From positions 1 through 64,000 of the forward strand of contig CAZJVD010000009.1 in NCBI GenBank assembly GCA_964549505.1: 64,000 nucleotides of DNA. Direction: 5' to 3'. Below, piece by piece: positions 57,974 through 64,000 of this stretch; the first letter of the stretch is position 1, and the number at the start of each line of letters is the position of its first letter. The DNA is from CAZJVD01 sp964549505 (GTDB lineage Bacteria; Bdellovibrionota; UBA1018; CAZJVD01). The notes under the pieces were generated by a model that was not told where the DNA came from, did not search any database, and saw only the letters and a list, made by a program, of their open reading frames with translations. A program made the position numbers and the translations under genes.

Positions 57974-59110
57974 TCAGATCTGAAGCGTTGCGGCCAACGT
58001 GCCTGTGAACTGGTTCTTTTCAACCGTCAAACCTTTATCGTTCATGAAGCTGTTGATCTCCGAAGTGTCATATCGAAGTTCAGCCCAGAAGTTCAGGTTC
58101 TTGGAATGCATGCAACGATGCGTGAGCGTGAAGCTCGTCAAGTTACGAGCTGTTCCCGTCACAGCGCCGTCGTTGTCGCGCATCCAGTCTGCACGGAAGT
58201 TGTCTTGAACATTGTCCCAGAACGAAGTGTTGACGTACAAGCCAGCGCCATAAGCGTCAGCTTTTTTCTTCGATGCAGGTAATGTCGATGTTGCTGGAGC
58301 AACCACTGCGTCTTTTTCGTTTCTCCAGGTTCCATCGAGACCAACGCCGAACATCTTGCTGTACTGGTGCTTAGCTGTGAAACCGAGCGTACGACGAAGA
58401 GCACGTGAGCTAGCGTCTTGCTCAGAACCCATCACACCGTTGAAAGCAACCGACGTGTCGTCGTTTTCCCACATCAACCAAATCGGAACAGTTTTTCCGA
58501 CGTTGTTGTCTGCGAAACGGTTGGCACCGTTAACGACGCCAATACCGAACGTCACACCGCTACCAAAGTTGTAACCAAACTTAACGCCTGTGTAGAACTC
58601 AGGTGTTAACAAGGTGAACGATGTGCCGCGCGAATAGTTCCAGTTATTGACTGACGTTCCGTTTTCCATACCGAAGCCTGAGTCAAAGCGTCCCAGCAAC
58701 ATGCTGAACTTGCCGCTTTCCCAGCTGACGTTCGCATCACGAACGTACTCAAAACCAGTGCTAGCTTCGCCAGAGTTCATAACCTTGTAGCGTGTGCCTT
58801 GACCGATTTTGAAATCGAATCCAACTGGATCTGCGTCCTTATGCAGACCGACCGTTGCTTCATAGATATCGAACTGACGTGAAGCGCGATCGTTATAACG
58901 GAACCGATTTTGTGGACTTGCTGCCGTATTATTTGAGTGTGCTGGTTCGTTAAAGTTGTAATTGATATAGGTGTCAACCAGTCCGTTAACCGAAACGCCG
59001 CTACTACCAAGCGTTACAGTTCCCGGAGCAGGAAGATCCCCCGCCTGTGACTGCAGTCCGAAACCCAGGACTGCTGTCAAAACTACAGAGAATTGTAAAC
59101 GGTTTCTCAT
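57974..59110 (-). CDS. Outer membrane beta-barrel porin (BBP2-like)
   Basis: About 378 residues from the ATG at 59110, which has the ribosome binding site GGAGGA; the frame is open to 59164. A signal peptide (FSVVLTAVLGFGLQSQAGD) is followed by alternating strands with aromatic girdles (VNGLVDTYINYNFNEP, FDIYEATVGLHKDADPVGFDFKIG, LLGRFDSGFGMENG, FTGTLAATLQI). The pattern fits the PF07642 outer membrane beta-barrel family. It ends in a hydrophobic residue (QI) and not the usual Phe. It is probably a channel for small solutes and is the first gene of an operon with the small lipoprotein and the cysteine-rich exported protein. Confidence 0.8.
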   Translation of the reverse strand: MRNRLQFSVVLTAVLGFGLQSQAGDLPAPGTVTLGSSGVSVNGLVDTYINYNFNEPAHSNNTAASPQNRFRYNDRASRQFDIYEATVGLHKDADPVGFDFKIGQGTRYKVMNSGEASTGFEYVRDANVSWESGKFSMLLGRFDSGFGMENGTSVNNWNYSRGTSFTLLTPEFYTGVKFGYNFGSGVTFGIGVVNGANRFADNNVGKTVPIWLMWENDDTSVAFNGVMGSEQDASSRALRRTLGFTAKHQYSKMFGVGLDGTWRNEKDAVVAPATSTLPASKKKADAYGAGLYVNTSFWDNVQDNFRADWMRDNDGAVTGTARNLTSFTLTHRCMHSKNLNFWAELRYDTSEINSFMNDKGLTVEKNQFTGTLAATLQI

Positions 59111-59330
59111 GAAAGTCTTTCCTCCAAAGAATGTGGGTAATGCGTTATTTCTAAAAGATTTCATGCCCTTTAAGTTCGGTCAAGGAGTGTTTTAGGTTTG
59201 ACACACTTTTAAGACACTGCGTGCTGCTGTCAAAAACTTGTCGGTGATCTTAGAATTGCAAAATGCACGCGTCATTTCTCTCGGCTCTTGCCTGCTCCCT
59301 ACACCACTCACTGCGCGATCGATGGCTCGA

Positions 59331-60221
59331 CTACAAAGCTGGTCGTGAGCGCGAAAGCGCAACGCCGGAGAGAATCAACCCAGCCCCCACGAGTTCAGCG
59401 CCACGTGGTTCACGTCGATGAATCAAAAACTCCAAAAGGATGGTCGACACAGGAACGATGTACGTAACCGCGCTTGCCGAGACGGCGCCCCAGACTCGTA
59501 CGAGCGTAAAATAAAACACAAAGGCTAATCCACTTGAGATCGCACCGAGATACAGCAAGCTTCCGATCGCAACGGGATTGCTGAGATCGGACATCTGAGG
59601 AAACGGTTCGAGCAGCGGAGCTGTAACCGCTAAAAAGATCGTGCTCACCACCAATTGAAAAAACACGCACGCCACCGTATCGACGTGCGCTTTGTCGGAT
59701 AGCACGCGCCGAGTGAGAACGGTCCCAGCACCGTAGCTGATCGCCATCACCGTAATGGCCGCAACGCCTGCCAATTCAAACTGCAACGAAGACTCGAGCA
59801 GTCTCGGTAAATAAAGAACGATCAAACCGCATAGACCGAGCGCAACCCCCGCCAATTTGCGTTTTCCCAAAATCTCACGCGGCTGCCCCAGCCAGAATCC
59901 CATCACGACGGTCCACAGAGGAACCGAACCGTTGATCACGCCCCCGACCGACGCGGACACGCGCGTCTCGCCCCAGAACAAGAACAGAAACGGAATTCCG
60001 TGCGCAAAGAGCGCCGCAACTCCATTGAGAAGACGGAGATGGCGTGGCATTCGAAGCGATCGTCCACTCCACAGCGCGTAAAGGCCGATTGCTATAGCCG
60101 CGATCAGCACTCGAAAGAATGCGCAATGAAACGGAGGAAGGATCTGAACAACCGTTTGAATAGCGACAAAGCTGCCGCCCCAAACCGTACCGATAATGAG
60201 GAAGAGAACCCAAGCGTTCAT
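59331..60221 (-). CDS. EamA-family DMT transporter (RhaT/YdcZ-like permease)
   Basis: 296 residues with ten hydrophobic helices in two EamA repeats. FLIIGTVWGGSFVAIQTVV is the first repeat start and VWGAVSASAVTYIVPVSTILLEFLIHREP the conserved end of the second. These permeases export amino acids, purines or other metabolites; the substrate is unknown. It lies alone on the minus strand between the porin operon and tRNA-Leu(GAG). Confidence 0.9.
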   Translation of the reverse strand: MNAWVLFLIIGTVWGGSFVAIQTVVQILPPFHCAFFRVLIAAIAIGLYALWSGRSLRMPRHLRLLNGVAALFAHGIPFLFLFWGETRVSASVGGVINGSVPLWTVVMGFWLGQPREILGKRKLAGVALGLCGLIVLYLPRLLESSLQFELAGVAAITVMAISYGAGTVLTRRVLSDKAHVDTVACVFFQLVVSTIFLAVTAPLLEPFPQMSDLSNPVAIGSLLYLGAISSGLAFVFYFTLVRVWGAVSASAVTYIVPVSTILLEFLIHRREPRGAELVGAGLILSGVALSRSRPAL

Positions 60222-60330
60222 GATTGCTCGGAGTTATAGAGGCGCACACTGTGTTTGTCGAACCCTTAGCTGGTACTTGCTTGACAGAGAACCTCCTAAT
60301 AAAGGACAAAAACACCATCCTTCTTACTAG

Positions 60331-60415
60331 GCACTCGTGGTGGAATTGGTAGACACGTACGTTTGAGGGGCGTATGCCGAAAGGCGTGACGGTTCGAGTC
60401 CGTCCGAGTGCACCA
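60331..60415 (+). tRNA. tRNA-Leu(GAG)
   Basis: 85 nt with encoded CCA. Acceptor GCACTCG pairs fully with CGAGTGC. The anticodon stem TACGT/GCGTA encloses TTGAGGG with anticodon GAG. A class II variable arm (CCGAAAGGCGTGACGG region) and GGTTCGAGTCC T-arm are present. Its 3' end is copied in inverted orientation at the far end of the palindrome that follows. Confidence 0.9.
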
Positions 60416-60617
60416 ATCCATAAAACGCGCCATAAAATCAGTCTACTGAAGGAACGTCCTTATTCTTGGTTTCTCTAGAGTACGGACATCCATGTCCATA
60501 CCCTACCCACGCTCTCGCCATCCTGGCTACGCGTGGGAAGTACTCTAGAGAAACCAAGAATAAGGACGTTCCTTCAGTCGGCTCACCCTCAGGCGCGTTT
60601 TATGGATTGGTGCACTC
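60406..60617. repeat. 212-bp inverted repeat anchored on the tRNA-Leu(GAG) 3' end
   Basis: Two perfect arm pairs: 26 bp (60406-60431 with 60592-60617, starting with GAGTGCACCA, the tRNA 3' end) and 39 bp (60445-60483 with 60540-60578). They are separated on both sides by 13 unpaired bases, a symmetric internal loop. The 56-base centre holds two small hairpins, GGACAT/ATGTCC and CCCACGC/GCGTGGG, the latter in the 42-bp module also found near tRNA-Leu(CAG). Confidence 0.9.
60499..60540 (+). repeat. 42-bp module shared by both tRNA-Leu loci, copy 2
   Basis: Matches the minus-strand reading of 55555-55596 with one mismatch. Here it occupies the centre of the large inverted repeat. Confidence 0.75.
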
Positions 60618-60651
60618 TCAAAGATACGACGATCCACGCACATCCGCGGCG

Positions 60652-60675
60652 AAACGACACTAAAAGTGTCGTTTT
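60652..60675 (+). terminator. Terminator hairpin of tRNA-Leu(GAG), shared design
   Basis: AAACGACACT-AAA-AGTGTCGTTT followed by T, a 10-bp stem, with outer CCGCG/CGCGG pairing as at the CAG locus. It lies 237 bp from the tRNA, because the inverted repeat intervenes. Confidence 0.65.
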
Positions 60676-60880
60676 GATCGCGGTGCGTTTTCAACGACAG
60701 CAAGTACCTTTAACCTCATGCCCGCTTTTTAAGAATCTCCCTACGCTTAAAGCGATAGTCTTTTCCATTAGGCTTCCGAAACTTGATTTCCCCCTTGCGA
60801 ATTCGACGTCTCACTCTCAAAACCCGAGATGCGAACCGGCACCCTTGCAATTTACGCCGCACTGCGGTACGAACCAGTAC
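60676..60880. other. Spacer before the exported protein pair
   Basis: No gene is supported here. An open frame runs through it from 60533 but only as an upstream extension of the 60881 gene. It must contain the promoter of that gene; I see no clear -35/-10 pair. Confidence 0.4.
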
Positions 60881-62119
60881 GTGCTGCGATATGTTTTACC
60901 CTTTCTGATCTTGTCCGGACCGACTTCCGTCCATGCGATGAATTGCAACGACGCTGTGATCGGTACCGGCAGTGCGCTGGAGACACGTAATCTCCCGTCG
61001 TTTCTCAAGACCTTTAGCAGGAACGCTGTTCACGAGGCATTTGGTCGGTCCGAGCGACTCCTATTCTCTACTGATACCCAACCTACTGTGGGTAGGGAGT
61101 TTTATGCGACGAATGAGCTGGACGGACTGATACGAGGGCCGGTCGATCGAGTACCAACCGATGTTGTTATCGGCTTTGGAACGAACAGCAGCTGGGACAT
61201 CGCCGTTAGAAAGAACGCGAAAGTACTGATCATCGCGGACTGGTCCTGGGGTCCACTGATCGGTCAGGAATATCTGTTTCGACCACTTATCCTTTCGGCA
61301 AAAACTCCCGGAGAATTCCTTGGCATGCTTGCGGGTGTGCCCGTTCCTGAAAGTGTGCAGATGCTCCCGCTGGGCGGCGTTGTCCAGTATATTGACTCCT
61401 ACATCCACTACAGAGGGGAACTAGAAAAGAAGAAGCCCGAGAGAAACCGCTTCTTGAATTCAAAGATTACTGAAATGGCAGAGAGCGGTAGGTTTACGCG
61501 CCACCAGTTAGAGTTCGTTTCGAGTTTTTTTAATGCGCTCGTCAATCGAGATGAAGAACGGATCGAAGAACCTCTACATAATTTCGGGCCGTTTTCAGGT
61601 GTTTACGTCATTCACAAAGTTGAACACTTTTATTCCTACTTTAGGGAACGCTATGCCCCTCAGTCCCTTTGGGACCAAGGAGCGACTGAAAGCTTAATGG
61701 AAGATCCATTTCTTTCCGTGTTTTCTTCGAGCGAAGCTTTCGAGAGGTTGCAACGTCTATTTGATGGTTCTGTCTACTACGCACACGCCTCGATTGAACA
61801 TCCAGGGATTTACGAAACAGCTAAAAAGTTGGGAGCACGGAGAGGTTTCGCTGATTTCACGATTTCGGCCTCAAATATCTTTGATTGTGGCGCCAAGGAT
61901 TCCGCTGTCCATGCCGCTCGTGTAGGAAACTTTCTACATGCAGTCGTGCCTATTCTAACTACAGACGGTCATCCACTCGCTTTTTATCAGACTCGAGGGA
62001 TGGGCCCTCGTTACAAATATGAAAGAATGAGTTTTGGAGATACCGATTCGATTGAACCGATTCTAAGCGCGGCTGGTTATCCAAAGAACAATGTCCGTCA
62101 TAACGAGAGGGTCCGATAA
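60881..62119 (+). CDS. Exported protein of unknown function, first of signal-peptide-matched pair
   Basis: About 412 residues from a GTG at 60881. The signal peptide reads VLRYVLPFLILSGPTSVHA and is cleaved before MNC. The mature protein has PTDVVIGFGTNSSWDIAVRK, VLIIADWSWGPLIGQEYLFRPLI and a second half with helices and DFTISASNIFDCG. The VIGFGTNSSWD segment has a loose look of a nucleotide or SAM-binding turn, but I make no call. The longer frame to 60533 would run back into the palindrome and is rejected. The stop directly precedes the GTG of the next gene. Confidence 0.6.
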   Translation: MLRYVLPFLILSGPTSVHAMNCNDAVIGTGSALETRNLPSFLKTFSRNAVHEAFGRSERLLFSTDTQPTVGREFYATNELDGLIRGPVDRVPTDVVIGFGTNSSWDIAVRKNAKVLIIADWSWGPLIGQEYLFRPLILSAKTPGEFLGMLAGVPVPESVQMLPLGGVVQYIDSYIHYRGELEKKKPERNRFLNSKITEMAESGRFTRHQLEFVSSFFNALVNRDEERIEEPLHNFGPFSGVYVIHKVEHFYSYFRERYAPQSLWDQGATESLMEDPFLSVFSSSEAFERLQRLFDGSVYYAHASIEHPGIYETAKKLGARRGFADFTISASNIFDCGAKDSAVHAARVGNFLHAVVPILTTDGHPLAFYQTRGMGPRYKYERMSFGDTDSIEPILSAAGYPKNNVRHNERVR

Positions 62120-62905
62120 GTGTTGCAGTATATTTTACCGTTTTTGATTTTATCCATACCGACTTCCGGCCATGCGATGAATTGCCCTAAATCAATGGAG
62201 CCTGCCGGGGACCCTGCCGGTCATACGAACTCCTTAGATCCAAGGTTTGCGGCAAACATTCGGAATGGTCGCTGGGCACGTGACCACTTTGAAGAACCAG
62301 AGTTCGAAATTAGAGAAGTTCCTTCAACCAGTGAGGATGCTCAGCATAACCTAGGAGATTTTCCGTTTGCAGCTGTTCCTAGAATACAAGAAATTTCATT
62401 ACCTAGATTGTCCTATCGACGTTTCCGAGCGGGCGTAGAAGTTACATTGAGTGATGGCAATAAGATTACGGTATTTGGTCCCACCGCACTCACAGCGAAG
62501 TCAGCAGTTTCACAGCTCGCAAACGAAATAGATGGCCTGCAATTCACATATGCTATTCCAAGCCAAGCACTGGCCCCAAAGTATTCTGGCCGAAAACCCC
62601 CGATTGCTGGAGGTGACTTTGAAGGAGCTCTTCGTGATCCGTATGTCTGGCGTGTCGATCAACTCGACTTCCGCGTTTTCCCTTATGCGGGCACCGTAGC
62701 GACCGGCTATCATCCGACCCAAGGGCTGCACCAAAGTACTTACACGACACCGGATGGATCCCGTGTTATTTATGGAATACCCAGCTCACACCACTTGTAT
62801 TCGCTAGAAGCTCTTCGCCATACAGTTGACCGTTCCTATGAATATTTTGAAAGGCGCAAATCTGAAATAGGGATTCCAAACCCAATTCCACGCCGACCGA
62901 AATGA
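62120..62905 (+). CDS. Exported protein of unknown function, second of pair
   Basis: 261 residues from a GTG that follows the previous stop codon without a gap. The signal peptide VLQYILPFLILSIPTSGHA and the first mature residues MNC are almost the same as in the first gene, also at DNA level, but the mature domains differ. The rest is beta-rich (VEVTLSDGNKITVFGPTAL, FPYAGTVATGYHPTQG, TTPDGSRVIYGIP). I recognise no domain. It is probably periplasmic and co-translated with the first gene. Confidence 0.6.
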   Translation: MLQYILPFLILSIPTSGHAMNCPKSMEPAGDPAGHTNSLDPRFAANIRNGRWARDHFEEPEFEIREVPSTSEDAQHNLGDFPFAAVPRIQEISLPRLSYRRFRAGVEVTLSDGNKITVFGPTALTAKSAVSQLANEIDGLQFTYAIPSQALAPKYSGRKPPIAGGDFEGALRDPYVWRVDQLDFRVFPYAGTVATGYHPTQGLHQSTYTTPDGSRVIYGIPSSHHLYSLEALRHTVDRSYEYFERRKSEIGIPNPIPRRPK

Positions 62906-62973
62906 GATGCGCCGGATTCAACCCGTCAACGCGGCATCTTCTATAAACTGTTTCGTCGCTTCGGTCTTCGTCG

Positions 62974-63951
62974 CTAGCGCGACTTCTCCGCCGAACCATC
63001 GATATAAAGTTCCATTGCGTCGATTTCATCTTTCAAGTACGCGGTATCCGCGGCCGGATACCGTAACTCCGTCACAAAGTTTTCTTTCGCTTTTGCTGCT
63101 GCCAAAAGAAATCCTTCGCCGGCAGGAACGGTGTCGGGCTCGAGTTGGAAAACCCCGTCCTTCTTAAAGGCGACACTCGGGTCCACGAGTCTCCAACCTT
63201 TGTTTCTAAACATCGCGATCAGATCACCTAAGAACAGTGCATTTAAAAGGTTGTGATGGATCAGAAGTGTGTGATGGATCTGTTTCCCAAAAACTTCCTG
63301 TGCAAGCTCGTCATAGTAGAGCGCATTTTCCAAAACATGCTTCAAATAGATATCCCGATAAAAACCGACATCCGTACTGGTCTTTTTCTTTAAGCGATCG
63401 ATCATGCGTTGATCGATGTACCAGTCCGAGGTGCTGATGGTGACGTAGCCGTGTGAGTAACCGTGTGTCTTAAGAAATGCGCGCATTTGATCGCGCTTCT
63501 CCAGCGTGTCGCCCTCTCTAAGAAAAGGGAATCTGAAATACCTCCTGAAGTTACTAAAGTCTTTCAGAAGTGGCTCGACCTTCAGTACGTCCGTCGAAAA
63601 GTCATCAAATTCGGTCGCGTGATAGTCGAGGTGTGAAAAGGTGTGATTCGCAATCCAGTGCCCTCTTCTGTCCCAAGCTTTCAAAAGAGCAGTACCTTCT
63701 TTGCTAAGGGCCGTGCCTTTTTCATTAGTGACACGCATTCCGCACACAAACAAAACAACCTTCGCGTGAGCACCCTCTAAAACCTGCAATATGAGTTTGT
63801 CTCGCATAGCAGGAGAGTGCCTCGGGGTCGGGTCAAGATTAGGATCATCAATGGTTATGCTATATGAAGCCGCGAACGATGAATCCGCCGCTAAAAGTAG
63901 CCAAGAAGTGGCGACGAGGCCGATCGTCTTCGTTTTCGCTTTCATTTTCAT
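62974..63951 (-). CDS. Exported polysaccharide deacetylase (NodB fold)
   Basis: 325 residues. The signal peptide (TIGLVATSWLLLAADSSFAAS) is followed by the NodB homology domain: SITIDDPNLD (TxDD motif with catalytic base and metal Asp), HTFSHLDYH (HxxxH-like metal ligands) and RFPFLREGDT (active-site Arg). The later part contains the HHTLLIHHNLLNALFL region with the catalytic His. Such enzymes remove acetyl groups from peptidoglycan or a surface polysaccharide. It is periplasmic and ends 69 bp from the convergent exported protein gene. Confidence 0.85.
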   Translation of the reverse strand: MKMKAKTKTIGLVATSWLLLAADSSFAASYSITIDDPNLDPTPRHSPAMRDKLILQVLEGAHAKVVLFVCGMRVTNEKGTALSKEGTALLKAWDRRGHWIANHTFSHLDYHATEFDDFSTDVLKVEPLLKDFSNFRRYFRFPFLREGDTLEKRDQMRAFLKTHGYSHGYVTISTSDWYIDQRMIDRLKKKTSTDVGFYRDIYLKHVLENALYYDELAQEVFGKQIHHTLLIHHNLLNALFLGDLIAMFRNKGWRLVDPSVAFKKDGVFQLEPDTVPAGEGFLLAAAKAKENFVTELRYPAADTAYLKDEIDAMELYIDGSAEKSR

Positions 63952-64000
63952 TGAACCGCCAAGTACGAGATAGCGCTATCGCGGTATCCGCTGTCGTCCT

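Noticed and set aside
60281..60309. TTGACA upstream of tRNA-Leu(GAG) as its promoter
   Set aside because: The -35 match is good, but no acceptable -10 lies 16-18 bp downstream.
60533..60880. Upstream extension of the exported protein at 60881
   Set aside because: It would start inside the palindrome and hide the signal peptide behind 116 unconserved residues.

Overview
The window looks like chromosomal DNA of a Gram-negative, free-living bacterium with many exported proteins and lipoproteins. The gene content (a lexA-imuA-imuB-dnaE2 mutagenesis operon, the PF09936-type RNA methyltransferase next to trmD, a BBP2-like porin, von Willebrand lipoproteins) fits the former deltaproteobacterial groups, perhaps Bdellovibrionota/Oligoflexia. 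That placement is an inference. Genes are dense on both strands, translational coupling through ATGA overlaps is common, and GTG/TTG starts are frequent.

Layout. 1-3.2 kb: 5' end of a radical SAM gene, then two flavoproteins, one fused to a Rieske domain. 3.2-9.0 kb: dnaE2, imuB, imuA and lexA, read leftward from one promoter in front of lexA. 9.06-11.4 kb: a large protein with a signal peptide and a sigma-70-like core. 11.6-16.4 kb: rRNA methyltransferase, SulP transporter, fluoride channel and proC. 16.4-25.8 kb: a leftward carbohydrate operon (GH14 beta-amylase-like protein, ABC importer, GH15-like protein, membrane protein) diverging from a ROK kinase. 25.8-36.7 kb: two envelope polysaccharide clusters around tandem VWA-domain lipoproteins. 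38.9-42.5 kb: leftward response regulator, rpsP, khpA, trmD, RNA methyltransferase, rplS, rnhB, with no rimM. 44.3-48.3 kb: an intact tyrosine recombinase, a BtpA-family protein, a SEC-C protein and a second tyrosine-recombinase-like protein lacking most catalytic residues. 48.3-53.2 kb: exported proteins of unknown role and a transaldolase-family enzyme. 53.1-55.8 kb: accessory DNA with a nucleotidyltransferase pair between imperfect direct repeats, and an AbrB/Doc toxin-antitoxin pair inserted at the 3' end of tRNA-Leu(CAG). 55.9-60.2 kb: membrane hydrolase, porin-lipoprotein operon and DMT transporter. 60.3-64 kb: tRNA-Leu(GAG) followed by a 212-bp inverted repeat, two exported proteins with matching signal peptides, and a polysaccharide deacetylase.

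The most interesting structure is the pair of tRNA-Leu loci. A 17-bp copy of the 3' end of tRNA-Leu(CAG) lies about 1 kb beyond the gene, directly next to an orphan terminator hairpin, and the AbrB/Doc module sits between. The second tRNA-Leu has an inverted copy of its own 3' end in a long palindrome. Both loci share a 42-bp module and an unusual terminator hairpin. This suggests a family of small tRNA-Leu-targeting elements without their own integrase. Other points of note are the degenerate recombinase operon, the exported sigma-like protein, and a beta-amylase homologue with Ala in place of its general base.
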